Source: Candidatus Protochlamydia phocaeensis (lineage in GTDB: Bacteria > Chlamydiota > Chlamydiia > Chlamydiales > Parachlamydiaceae). From it: 64,000 bases of DNA. The notes beneath the pieces were generated by a model. It was given only the letters and a program-made list of their open reading frames with translations, was not told where the DNA came from and searched no databases. The stretch is taken from NCBI RefSeq assembly GCF_001545115.1, contig NZ_FCNU01000023.1, positions 109,271-173,270 on the forward strand, in the 5' to 3' direction. Shown piece after piece: positions 9,636 to 17,960 of the stretch (position 1 is the stretch's first letter; every line of letters starts with the position of its first letter). Position numbers and translations under genes: made by a program.

Positions 9636-9950
9636 TCAGTCTTCATCTTTTTTACTCTTCTTATGTGATAGCAATTTTTTTAAATACTGCTTTAATTTGG
9701 GATCGATAATTTTTAACGCATTCGATCCTCTGGTAATTTGAGCAATGCTGACTTGGTATTCTTCAGCCATTTCTCTTTGCGTTAATTGCTCTTCCAATAG
9801 TCCCTTGACAATGGCATATCGGGAAGCAAGCGTTTCTCTTTCTTCAAAAGTCAAAAACACTTGAAAGAATTGATTGAGCTCTTCGGTTGAGCGCATCTTC
9901 CTGCACCACTCTAAAAACCCCCGCCATTCCTCTTCTGAGCTCATTGTCAT
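9636..9950 (-). CDS. trpR: Trp operon repressor
   Basis: It is a 104-residue all-helical repressor that binds DNA when charged with tryptophan. [21 protein letters not shown] matches the TrpR core. The helix-turn-helix is [20 protein letters not shown], about residues 56-75. ATG 9950 has GAGG five bases upstream. ATG 9944 is an alternative two codons in. It is the first gene of the operon, and a perfect operator-like palindrome lies just upstream, so it probably represses itself together with the permease and biosynthetic genes. Confidence 0.93.
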   Translation of the reverse strand: MTMSSEEEWRGFLEWCRKMRSTEELNQFFQVFLTFEERETLASRYAIVKGLLEEQLTQREMAEEYQVSIAQITRGSNALKIIDPKLKQYLKKLLSHKKSKKDED

Positions 9951-9965
9951 TTCAACCTCTTTTTC

Positions 9966-9985
9966 TGTAATGGTACACCATTACA
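9966..9985. promoter_or_regulatory. Probable TrpR operator
   Basis: Two 8-base arms, TGTAATGG and CCATTACA, form a perfect inverted repeat around TACA. It lies between the predicted -10 box and the trpR start, about where transcription should begin. A bound repressor would block initiation. The palindrome is seen directly. TrpR binding is inferred from position and from known trpR autoregulation in Chlamydia. Confidence 0.75.
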
Positions 9986-9992
9986 AAATTAC

Positions 9993-10022
9993 ATTCAAGC
10001 TTTTCTTTTTTTCAGATGTCAA
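9993..10022 (-). promoter_or_regulatory. Predicted sigma-66/70 promoter of the trp operon
   Basis: On the minus strand a perfect -35 TTGACA (10022-10017) is followed after 18 bases by TTGAAT (9998-9993), a 4 of 6 match to the -10 consensus. Initiation would fall at about 9986, touching the operator palindrome. The start site has not been measured. Confidence 0.55.
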
Positions 10023-10137
10023 ATCCCTTCTTTTCAAGAGCGATTCTTAGAAGGCGTATTAAGACATCCATAATCTTAAATAGTATGATTTGTTTGCTTA
10101 GTTATAAAAATGGAAAAATTTATTGAACCAAAGGAAA

Positions 10138-10162
10138 CACCCCTCAAATAAATTTGAGGGTG
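10138..10162 (-). terminator. Hairpin downstream of the Sel1-repeat gene
   Basis: CCCTCAAAT pairs with ATTTGAGGG around a 2-base loop and is extended by a bulged CAC/GTG. On the minus strand it is followed by TTTCCTTT. It lies about 20 bases past the stop of the Sel1-repeat gene, as expected for a rho-independent terminator. Confidence 0.65.
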
Positions 10163-10183
10163 CTTGCTTATTAAAATAAATAC

Positions 10184-11863
10184 CTAGCTTGGATTAAAAC
10201 CTTGTTCACATAACGCTTCCAATTTTGCCATTTCATAAGCGTCAGGATACAAAGACTTCATCATGGCTTTTGTTGAGTAAACAAATAAATGAGTGACGGC
10301 ATTCATAGCAACAAGCGCACTTGCTCTCCTTTTTCCTTGGTAAGCCAGCCTTGCACTATTTACTGCCAGTTGTCCTGCCGTTCTTAACGATGAAGGGAGA
10401 AAAGCTTTAGCAGCTAAGTTGAAGGCTGGAGAAACAAAAGAACTGACTTTTGATATAAATGGAGTGACGCTTGATTCTTTATCTAATTGGTAACGCTCAA
10501 TCATTTTTTCATCTAATTGAGAGATTCCTCGTCCTGCTTTATACATAATTTTCAAATTGGATTGCGCCTCTTCCTTGCCTTGGTCTGCGGCTAATAAAAA
10601 ATACTGAATGGCTTTGTCGTCTGATCGTTCCACTCCTCGTCCGCTTGCGTACAGGACACCTAGTTTAAACTGGGCATCTGCATCACCTTGATTGGCTGCT
10701 AATTGGAAATACTCCGCCGCCTTCTCATCTGATTGAGGCACTCCTCGTCCTTCCTCATACATGATTCCCAGATTGAATTGGGCATCTGTATCACCTTGAT
10801 TGGCCGCTAACTGAAAATACTCGGCAGCCTTCTCATCTGATTGAGGGACTCCTCGTCCTTCGTCATACATGATTCCCAGATTGAATTGCGCCTCTACATG
10901 ACCTTGATTGGCTGCTAATTGAAAATACTCGGCAGCTTTCTCATCTGATTGAGGCACTCCTTGTCCTTCCTCATACATGATTCCCAAATTGAGTTGCGCC
11001 TCTACAAGACCTTGGTCCGCCGCTAACTGAAAATACTCCGCCGCCTTCTCATCTGATTGAGGCACTCCTCGTCCATGTTTATACATGATTCCCAGATTGA
11101 ATTGTGCCTCTACATCACCTTGGTCCGCCGCTAACTGAAAATACTCCGCCGCCTTCTCGTCTGATTGAGGCACTCCTCGTCCTTTCACATACATTACTCC
11201 CAGATTGCATTGAGCTTTTGCATGGCCTTGATTGGCTGCTAATTGATAGTATTCGACAGCCTTCTCATCTGATAAAAAGACACCTCGCCCTTGCTCATAC
11301 CTGGTTCCCATATGGAATTGCGCTTCCGCATGGCCTTGATTAGCCGCTAATTGATAGTATTCGACAGCCTTCTCATCTGATAAAAAGACACCTCGCCCTT
11401 GCTCATACCTGGTTCCCATATGGAATTGCGCTTCCGCATGGCCTTGATTAGCCGCTAATTGATAGTACTTGATAGCTTCTTGGTCTGATTGAGGCACTTC
11501 CTCTCCATTCGCATACATGCCCCCTAGAGTGAATTGCGCTCTTGCATCGCCTTGGTTAGCCAAGATTTTATTGGATAAAAAAGGAGAGCCATATAAAACG
11601 ACACTCTTCTTTCCGCTCCAAAAGGCTTTCCATTCCTCTTTGCTCTTTTCAATAAAAGAAGAAATAATACCCAAAGAAAATATCGCATGAGCAATGGCGA
11701 AAATTCCCATCCAAATACGCTGATTGAAACGCACAGTTCGCTCTGATTTGCCTAATAAAATGTAAGTTTTCCCTGCATAATTTTTTGTCTCTTCTAATTC
11801 AGCGTTTTTTACAGGAACGGAATACTTGGAAGGAAGATAAGTATCTAAGAATTTTATTTTCAT
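10184..11863 (-). CDS. Sel1-like repeat protein
   Basis: It has 559 residues from ATG 11863 (a TTG two codons earlier is less likely). A hydrophobic stretch near residues 50-70 (GIFAIAHAIFSLGII) may anchor it in a membrane. From about residue 109 come nine full 36-residue Sel1 repeats and one degenerate one, with the pattern AQFNLGIMY-GRGVPQSDEKAAEYFQLAANQG. Two are identical in protein sequence. The C-terminal ~90 residues are unique. Sel1 repeats are alpha/alpha protein-interaction scaffolds, common in Legionella and amoebal chlamydiae and often tied to host interaction. That role here is inferred. A hairpin terminator follows. Confidence 0.9.
   Translation of the reverse strand: MKIKFLDTYLPSKYSVPVKNAELEETKNYAGKTYILLGKSERTVRFNQRIWMGIFAIAHAIFSLGIISSFIEKSKEEWKAFWSGKKSVVLYGSPFLSNKILANQGDARAQFTLGGMYANGEEVPQSDQEAIKYYQLAANQGHAEAQFHMGTRYEQGRGVFLSDEKAVEYYQLAANQGHAEAQFHMGTRYEQGRGVFLSDEKAVEYYQLAANQGHAKAQCNLGVMYVKGRGVPQSDEKAAEYFQLAADQGDVEAQFNLGIMYKHGRGVPQSDEKAAEYFQLAADQGLVEAQLNLGIMYEEGQGVPQSDEKAAEYFQLAANQGHVEAQFNLGIMYDEGRGVPQSDEKAAEYFQLAANQGDTDAQFNLGIMYEEGRGVPQSDEKAAEYFQLAANQGDADAQFKLGVLYASGRGVERSDDKAIQYFLLAADQGKEEAQSNLKIMYKAGRGISQLDEKMIERYQLDKESSVTPFISKVSSFVSPAFNLAAKAFLPSSLRTAGQLAVNSARLAYQGKRRASALVAMNAVTHLFVYSTKAMMKSLYPDAYEMAKLEALCEQGFNPS
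10568..11539 (-). repeat. Nine tandem 108-base repeats encoding Sel1 units
   Basis: The repeat unit is 36 codons. Units covering about 11251-11466 are virtually identical at the DNA level, while outer units have diverged. This suggests recent duplication inside the array and possible length change by recombination. Confidence 0.85.
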
Positions 11864-12077
11864 AATCAACTTTATTTTTAATAATAATTATTTAAATATT
11901 TAGAATAAATTCTACTAAAAATAAATTAATTTTTTATTAAGATTAAATATAAACACAAAAAAGAAGACAATAAGTTTAAGAAAATATTAAAGCTCAAGTT
12001 ATTACATAATTGAATGAAATCAACTCTCTCTTTATGATTCCTAGGTGTTTTAATAGCGCAGTCAAATGAGGTAATAG

Positions 12078-13163
12078 ATGAAAAAAATCATTCAATGGAC
12101 GATAGGGTTTGTCCTTGGTTGTCTTCCTTGGCATTTACAAGGCTTAAATTTTATCATTCAAGATCTGGGGACATTGACAGCCGATGAAAGCTATGCCACG
12201 GCAATTAATAATCAAAATGCAGTGGTAGGCTATGCGAAGACTGGAGATCAAGTCAGCGATTTCATCTGGCAATTGGACAGCGGCTTGACCCTTCTGCCTT
12301 TTTCCTCCTCTTATCAACTGCCTTTAATTAATAATCATAATCAAGTTGCCTGCCTATTCTGGCATCGAACCAATTATTGGTTTTTTACGAATAAACGGAC
12401 TAAACATGTGTATATCTTTAACCCCGATGGATCTTACCAAGATATTGGCGCTCCCAAGCAATGGAAGATGCAAGAATTAGAAGATTGGCAACAGTCTTCT
12501 GGTTGGGACAATAAAGAGCTAAAAATTTTAACGATCAATGACAAGCAGCAAATCCTGCTTGCCAATTCCCACGACCTTAACAAGGCAACGCAATTTGCCA
12601 TTTGGCAAAATGGCGTCTTCCAAGATGTCGACCCCAACTTCATCAGTACCGCTTATAGCATGAACAACCAAGGCTTGATTTTAGGCAGAAGATGGATCAA
12701 AGACGACAATAGCAATATTCCCATGCTTGTCTTATACGACCCTGCTCAAGGAACCGTTACCGACATTATGAAAGACGTGAATATAGCCAGACGGGAATTA
12801 AACGACCAAGGACAAGTCATTATCTTTCAATCCATTAAGAATCAATCTATTTATAAAGGCTTTCTATGGGATCCTCAACAAGGCTTGATCGCTTTAGAGG
12901 ATTTTGCCCCTTTGGCAATAAATAACTGCAATCAAATCATCGGATTTCAAATTTCAGAATTGCAAAGCCAAAAAATCGTCTCTCTTTTATGGAATCAAGG
13001 CGAAATCATTCCTTTAAATCTGCTTATTGGACTTGATCAAGCGGAATCCTTATGGAGCGAAATAGAATTTCTGACGGGAATCAATGATAATGGCTATATC
13101 ATTGGACAAGGCCAATTTGACGGTAAAAGGCATGCCTTTGTTCTAATTCCTTCTGGTGATTAA
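12078..13163 (+). CDS. Secreted HAF-repeat protein
   Basis: It has 361 residues. The N-terminal 22 residues are a good signal peptide (MKKIIQWTIGFVLGCLPWHLQG). The mature part opens with DLGTLTADESYATAINNQNA and repeats the pattern 'INN-x-x-Q-V-VG' at SMNNQGLILGR, AINNCNQIIGF and GINDNGYIIGQG. This matches the HAF extracellular repeat family. No enzymatic residues stand out. Export is likely, function unknown. GAGG lies just before the start, and a terminator follows. Confidence 0.8.
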   Translation: MKKIIQWTIGFVLGCLPWHLQGLNFIIQDLGTLTADESYATAINNQNAVVGYAKTGDQVSDFIWQLDSGLTLLPFSSSYQLPLINNHNQVACLFWHRTNYWFFTNKRTKHVYIFNPDGSYQDIGAPKQWKMQELEDWQQSSGWDNKELKILTINDKQQILLANSHDLNKATQFAIWQNGVFQDVDPNFISTAYSMNNQGLILGRRWIKDDNSNIPMLVLYDPAQGTVTDIMKDVNIARRELNDQGQVIIFQSIKNQSIYKGFLWDPQQGLIALEDFAPLAINNCNQIIGFQISELQSQKIVSLLWNQGEIIPLNLLIGLDQAESLWSEIEFLTGINDNGYIIGQGQFDGKRHAFVLIPSGD

Positions 13164-13179
13164 TCGTCTTCCCTTTTAT

Positions 13180-13225
13180 GCAAAGGCGGTATCTTCGGCT
13201 CGCCTTTGCCCCTCTCTTCTCTTTT
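13180..13225 (+). terminator. Terminator after the HAF-repeat gene
   Basis: GCAAAGGCG and CGCCTTTGC form a perfect 9-base stem (13180-13188, 13201-13209) followed by a pyrimidine-rich CCTCTCTTCTCTTTT tail. Confidence 0.7.
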
Positions 13226-13411
13226 CTATTCTTGTTCCAAGATAAAAGTAAAAAAATATTTGATTTTTTTAAAATTTGCAGCTAATGATCAAGAAGATAT
13301 TACTTTCTTAGAAAGTCATATTTACAAATTGCTAGTGGACGGGATCTGAGAGTTTCTCACCTATCAGCTCATTACGAATTTGTAAAAACACTAAATCCAT
13401 AGGAGACAATC

Positions 13412-13930
13412 ATGTTTAAATTTTCCAAATTGCTTGCCTTAGCAGCCCTTGCTTTCATGCCAAGCTTTTCTCATGCTGAAGCCTTTCACGGAATAGGCAA
13501 TATCTTCACACTGGAACAATTTGCAGGAAACTACGCTTCAACCAGTCAATCATCCGGGGGATCGTTGACACCTAGCTCAAGTGTCTCACAATACACTTAT
13601 GATGATGCCGGACATGGCGTAGTCAATTTTTTTAGCTCTTCTGCTTTTTTAGGATCTGTCGGATCGCCATTGACAGTCCTTAGCACTAACCAAGGAAACG
13701 TTCCTCTTTTAACACGCCAGTTAACATTGACTGATCCTGTTCATGGAGCAGGCTATGTAATCACTCGTGATTTCCCCGTTCCAGGTGCTGTGACTACAGC
13801 CGATTTCGTCGCTATTAAGCGCGGCAATAGAGTCGTAGAAATTTTTGAGAACGTCACAGGCAATTCACTAGGCAGCACATTCTTCTTGGATGGCACGAAT
13901 ATCGTTTACAGTGTCAGACAAGGACGCTAG
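13412..13930 (+). CDS. Secreted protein of unknown function
   Basis: It has 172 residues with a clear signal peptide (MFKFSKLLALAALAFMPSFSHA). The rest is rich in Ser, Gly, Thr and beta-type residues, with no Cys and no motif I recognise. AGGAGA precedes the start at good spacing, and a strong hairpin follows the stop, so it is a real single-gene unit. It would be exported to the periplasm or outside. Confidence 0.75.
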   Translation: MFKFSKLLALAALAFMPSFSHAEAFHGIGNIFTLEQFAGNYASTSQSSGGSLTPSSSVSQYTYDDAGHGVVNFFSSSAFLGSVGSPLTVLSTNQGNVPLLTRQLTLTDPVHGAGYVITRDFPVPGAVTTADFVAIKRGNRVVEIFENVTGNSLGSTFFLDGTNIVYSVRQGR

Positions 13931-13940
13931 TTGGTCGCTC

Positions 13941-13980
13941 AAGAGGCATGCCGCCGACAGGCGCCTGCCTCTTCTTTTTT
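13941..13980 (+). terminator. Terminator after the secreted-protein gene
   Basis: AAGAGGCA (13941-13948) pairs with TGCCTCTT (13966-13973), with further G-C pairing inside, followed by CTTTTTT. It separates this gene from the convergent thioredoxin-like gene. Confidence 0.75.
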
Positions 13981-13984
13981 CAGC

Positions 13985-14695
13985 TTAGTTGGCGCTTGCC
14001 TGAACCGTTCCCTTCCTATTTTCTTGCAGAGGTTCTGCTCTCTTTTCTTCAGTTTGCTTGACAGGCTGCCTTAATCGCTCAATGGCATCTTCAATGACTT
14101 GCGGCTTCATTTGATCCATCTCTTCAATTTTCATTTGCTGGTGTGTTCTTAAATTATAAATCACAATTGTAGGCACTTGAGAGACCTTTAAGCTTTTAAT
14201 GAGGCTGTCAAATACTGTTGTTGCCACTTTAGCCAAATCGTCATTGATAGGCTCAAGCGTCAAATTGTTCTGTTCTAAGGCTTCTTTAACATTCACTTCT
14301 GACAGCTTAGGAGTGGCGGTTGCTAATTGAAATAAGGCTTGGCGAAGCTTAAAATAAGACTCAAGAGTCTTATCCTTCCTTAAAAGAAAGGACTCATTGG
14401 CACGGGTCAGCGATTCAGTCGCAGGGGCAGGAATATCCACAAAATAAAGCTTAGCTTTTTTAATAAGATCGGGGGCAAACGGTTTTAGAACGGCATCGAG
14501 CTTGGCGCAATTTGCACACTGCCAATCCGTGAACACGTAGACTTCCGTATCCAGTTGAATTTCGCCAAATGCCATGGCTAAGCGGGTTTGATAAATTTGC
14601 CACAGCTCGCGAGGAAAAGCAAAAGACAAACAGCATGCGCTTATCAGAAAGAAAAAACTTTTCAATATCCATCGAGAGGAAGGTTTTGGACTCAT
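13985..14695 (-). CDS. DsbA-like thioredoxin-fold protein
   Basis: It has 236 residues from ATG 14695, which has GGAGA upstream. A TTG start at 14764 would put a charged tail before the membrane segment. Residues 8-28 form a membrane or signal segment. VFTDWQCANCAKLD then carries a CxxC redox pair (CANC) in the position of DsbA-type enzymes. QVPTIVIYN holds the cis-proline typical of the fold. The C-terminal tail is charged. It probably acts in the periplasm on disulfide bonds of envelope proteins. Substrates are unknown. Confidence 0.75.
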   Translation of the reverse strand: MSPKPSSRWILKSFFFLISACCLSFAFPRELWQIYQTRLAMAFGEIQLDTEVYVFTDWQCANCAKLDAVLKPFAPDLIKKAKLYFVDIPAPATESLTRANESFLLRKDKTLESYFKLRQALFQLATATPKLSEVNVKEALEQNNLTLEPINDDLAKVATTVFDSLIKSLKVSQVPTIVIYNLRTHQQMKIEEMDQMKPQVIEDAIERLRQPVKQTEEKRAEPLQENRKGTVQASAN

Positions 14696-14920
14696 AAATA
14701 TCTTCTCCGTTGATTTTATAGGATGTGACAAAGATCTTCCTTCATGGATAATTTTGAGATTCAAGTCAATAGAGGAAAGGAAAAGAGCCTTGCAATTATT
14801 TCAATTGTGTGAAAAAATCAATAGCCGTATTAGATTTAAATATATAAACGTTTTTTTAAAGTTGATTGTATGATTGGATTGTCAATAAAATTTTTTTTAA
14901 CCTTTAAAGGAGATTTCCTT

Positions 14921-15025
14921 ATGTGTATGGCGGCATCCCTATCCCTATCAAAGAAAATGAATAGCCTTCTTTCCATCCTCGTCTCCTTCCAGCAATGCAA
15001 TTCTAATTGCAATCAACAGAATTAA
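14921..15025 (+). CDS. Small ORF (34 aa) with a strong ribosome site, upstream of an amino-acid carrier
   Basis: ATG 14921 has AAAGGAG at normal distance and opens 35 codons including stop. The product MCMAASLSLSKK... ends in a Cys/Asn/Gln-rich tail. It lies 252 bases before the AGCS carrier on the same strand. A second, similar small ORF precedes the MFS gene at 22152. It could be a leader peptide or a free small protein. No homolog is recognised. Confidence 0.35.
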   Translation: MCMAASLSLSKKMNSLLSILVSFQQCNSNCNQQN

Positions 15026-15276
15026 TCCCGTTTTTCCCTTTTATTTTTACATTATTTACCTTTAAGCCAATGCCAGGCTAAAGATCTTTGAATTAAGCTG
15101 ATCAGAAAAGCTTAGTTTTAAAGAAGTAAACGCGTTTATGAGAATTCCAAGTGCTTGATTTATTTAATGTTAAGCATTTGCATTAGAGGGTATATTAAAC
15201 CTCAAATCTAGACATTAGCGGTTTTAATCCCTCTTAGGGCTATAACACAATATTTAAGAATTGATTAGGTATACGT
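15026..15276 (+). other. AT-rich leader region before the AGCS carrier
   Basis: This is 251 bases of AT-rich sequence with short imperfect stems (AAGCT near 15095 with AGCTT near 15110). No known riboswitch class is recognised and no further ORF is convincing. It probably contains the carrier's promoter. Confidence 0.3.
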
Positions 15277-16683
15277 ATGTTTGCTGAAATAACTATCGAA
15301 AGGATAGTTGATTATATTTTATTTTTTTCCTGCCTGTTTATTTTATTTGGCAGCTTATTTATCTCTTTTAAAATGCGCTTCGTACAGCTTCGGCTTTTTC
15401 CGACACTGTTTAAAATGTTGACGGCATCTGTGCTAAAAAGCAACCAAAAGGAGGGAGCTTATACGATCCTTCCCTACCGAGCTCTTTTCACTGCCATGTC
15501 TACAACCATTGGAATTGGCACGATTGTCGGCCCTGTCATTGCCATTCATTGGGGAGGACCGGGTGCTTTATTAGGCTTCCTCTTAACGGCTTTCTTGGGA
15601 AGCGCGGCGACCTATACAGAAGTGAATTTATGCATTAGATTTAGAAAGAAACTCGAAAATGGCCAAATTCAAGGTGGACCGATGCAGTATCTGCAAGCCA
15701 TTTTGTCCCCTGCCGCCGCTAAATGGTATGCTTTAATTGGATGCCTCCTCATGACAGCCTGGTCTGCCGCTCAAGCAAACCAGTTGGCCGCTATTTTAGA
15801 TTCCCCTCTTCTGGGCGATTACCGCATCCCGACTGTCTTTTCAGGAGCCTTTATTTCCCTCTTAGTTTTAGTGACCCTGATGGGCGGCATCAAGCGCGTC
15901 AGTTCGCTTTCTTCCAAACTCGTTCCACTGATGTTTACCCTTTATATTGGCTCGAGCCTATGGATCATTGGAGCGAACATCGACCAATTCGGAGCAATCT
16001 GCCAGACAATCGTCTCCTCAGCCTTCCAGCCTTATGCGATGGCAACCGGCGCGCTGGTGGGGGGATTTATCAGCTCTATGCGTTGGGGTGTATTTAAAGG
16101 CACGCAAGCAACAGAGGCCGGCGTAGGCACGCAGACTATTCCTCACTCGATGGCCGAAACAAAAGACTCCGTTGCGCAGGGAACACTAGCCATGCTTTCT
16201 ACTTATACCTCGGGCTTGATTTCTTTTATCTCCGGATGCGTGGCTTTGATGACTGAAACCTGGCAAGATCCAGAGCTTCCTTTGGGAATCAGCATGGTCG
16301 CCGCTTCATTCAAGCAATATTTTTCCCATTATGGCGTAACCATTGTGGCCATTAGCACGTTCCTCTTTGCCTTCGGAACGATTTTGGGGAACAGCTACAA
16401 CGGCAGCCAATGCTTAGGATATTTGACGGGAAACAAAAGCATCCGCTTGTACTATATCGTAACGGCCTGTGTCATTTTCATAGGCACTATTTCAGGTGTG
16501 AAAACGGTCTGGTCGGTCATTGATATCGGTTTGGCCTTTTTGGTCATCCCTCATATGAGCGCCTTAGTCCGCTATGTGTCCAAGCGATCCGGTGAAATTT
16601 TAGGTGTCTCTTCTCCTTCTGTCGAAGAGAACGCTCCTGTCCGGCCGGCGTATCTGGCAGAAGAGACAGCCATCAACACCTAA
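15277..16683 (+). CDS. AGCS-family sodium:alanine/glycine symporter
   Basis: It has 468 residues with about 10-11 membrane helices. The family signature GTQATEAGVGTQTIPHSMAE lies in the middle, and the N-terminal half has STTIGIGTIVGPVIAI. AGCS proteins import alanine or glycine with Na+. Chlamydia has a homologous D-alanine/glycine permease. The start has only a weak ribosome site (TTAGGT). A 34-base palindrome lies downstream between it and the convergent gene. Confidence 0.9.
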   Translation: MFAEITIERIVDYILFFSCLFILFGSLFISFKMRFVQLRLFPTLFKMLTASVLKSNQKEGAYTILPYRALFTAMSTTIGIGTIVGPVIAIHWGGPGALLGFLLTAFLGSAATYTEVNLCIRFRKKLENGQIQGGPMQYLQAILSPAAAKWYALIGCLLMTAWSAAQANQLAAILDSPLLGDYRIPTVFSGAFISLLVLVTLMGGIKRVSSLSSKLVPLMFTLYIGSSLWIIGANIDQFGAICQTIVSSAFQPYAMATGALVGGFISSMRWGVFKGTQATEAGVGTQTIPHSMAETKDSVAQGTLAMLSTYTSGLISFISGCVALMTETWQDPELPLGISMVAASFKQYFSHYGVTIVAISTFLFAFGTILGNSYNGSQCLGYLTGNKSIRLYYIVTACVIFIGTISGVKTVWSVIDIGLAFLVIPHMSALVRYVSKRSGEILGVSSPSVEENAPVRPAYLAEETAINT

Positions 16684-16720
16684 AAACCAGCTTTTTAGGA
16701 CACTATCGATCTATTCTTTT

Positions 16721-16754
16721 CGTGAATTAGTCTTGCATGCAAGACTGATTCACG
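16721..16754. repeat. 34-base near-perfect palindrome between convergent genes
   Basis: CGTGAATTAGTCTTGCA is followed directly by TGCAAGACTGATTCACG. The arms pair over 17 bases with a single T-G pair and no loop. Flanks are short A/T runs but not a U tract on either strand. It may be a bidirectional terminator or a protein-binding site. Confidence 0.7.
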
Positions 16755-16779
16755 ATTAAGAGAATATTAAAACCCATCC

Positions 16780-17736
16780 CTACAGATTCTTCACGCGATG
16801 GGCGAAGACATGCCAAAATCTTTCGAGATAATGTTTGAGCCATTCATGCTGCCTCTCCCATTCCTCTTTTTTAAGGAAATTGGCAGAGCGCGTAGAAAGG
16901 ATAATGCGCGAAGCGGTTTTTTCAGGAAGTTCCATCCACTCGAGCGGATGGCCAAGCTCGTCTTCAATGTCTTGCTTTTGATTGTAAAGCGAATTGAAGA
17001 AAATTTTAGCATTAATATCCCGAAGATATAGCTCGACAGCAATGGATTTTTTTTGAGAGTTCACAGAAGCCGATAGATGCATGCCCGATCGTCCGATCGC
17101 AAAATTGATCCAATGCTGCGGCTTGGCTTTTTGAGGGCGAACAATAGAGTCTTTATCACGCAAATAATGGCTTAATCGCTGCCAATACTCCAACTGAATT
17201 TTTCTTGTTTCCGTCAAGTCTTCGAAAGAGAGCTTATTAGCCGCACTGGCCACTTGCTGGCTCCAATTGTTGGGCTTGGCCACCAAGTTAAACTTCGGCG
17301 CAGGCAACGATTCCCCGATCGACCACAATTCAATTTCTAAACCGAAAAAGTGGAAACGCTCGTCGGTGATCTCATTCAGCCAATCTAAAGTCGCCCGATG
17401 CTCTTCTGTAAAATGGCCAGCAACCCAAATGATGGCAAGCGCTTTAAGTCCGGAGGCATAAGTGAGGACTTGCCCTAAATGCTTATGGTCGGTCGCCTCT
17501 AACTGATTTTCGATCAATACCCAGCGGTCGGTATTTAAATCTTTACACAAAATATCAGCGCGAAAAGGACCGACATCTTTCTCGCACACCTCTAGCTTTA
17601 GCTCCATGTCTAAAGTCTTGCCCAACAAAGCCAAATTGTCTTCTTGCGCCAGCCAAGGAGTAAAATCTTGCGCTTCGGACATCCAAATTGTCCTAAGATC
17701 AATTTTTCTAAGAGTAGATAAACGGCATTTCTTCAT
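16780..17736 (-). CDS. DUF4268 protein with PD-(D/E)xK-type N-terminal domain
   Basis: It has 318 residues from ATG 17736. LSTLRKIDLRTIWMSEAQDF matches how the family begins, so the upstream extension was dropped. RADILCKD followed by WVLIENQLE gives the D...E-x-Q pattern of a restriction-endonuclease-like core, and DHKHLGQVLTYASGL follows as usual. The C-terminal half is the DUF4268 domain. Family members are often near restriction or defence genes, but none is adjacent here. Nuclease activity is inferred from motif only. Confidence 0.8.
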   Translation of the reverse strand: MKKCRLSTLRKIDLRTIWMSEAQDFTPWLAQEDNLALLGKTLDMELKLEVCEKDVGPFRADILCKDLNTDRWVLIENQLEATDHKHLGQVLTYASGLKALAIIWVAGHFTEEHRATLDWLNEITDERFHFFGLEIELWSIGESLPAPKFNLVAKPNNWSQQVASAANKLSFEDLTETRKIQLEYWQRLSHYLRDKDSIVRPQKAKPQHWINFAIGRSGMHLSASVNSQKKSIAVELYLRDINAKIFFNSLYNQKQDIEDELGHPLEWMELPEKTASRIILSTRSANFLKKEEWERQHEWLKHYLERFWHVFAHRVKNL

Positions 17737-17886
17737 ATCATTCAAAGGGTTAGGAACAAATAAAAGAATTATAAGGGGCTGGATCGTTTTCTGTTTAGTA
17801 AAATTAAATCGCAAAGGAAAAGATAGAGAAGACAACAGGAAAAGACACCTATTTTAGCAGTAAGTTGTTGCAAGAAATAACATTAG

Positions 17887-17913
17887 CGCAGAGAAAGCCT
17901 TCGCTCCTCTGCG
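17887..17913 (-). terminator. Hairpin downstream of dps
   Basis: CGCAGAG and CTCTGCG form a 7-base stem about 50-75 bases past the dps stop. The downstream minus strand is moderately T-rich (TAATGTTATTTC). A weak rho-independent terminator is plausible. Confidence 0.45.
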
Positions 17914-17960
17914 TAATGAGTTTGCCGTTAAATTAAAACTTAGAAGTCTTTCTGTCAAAA

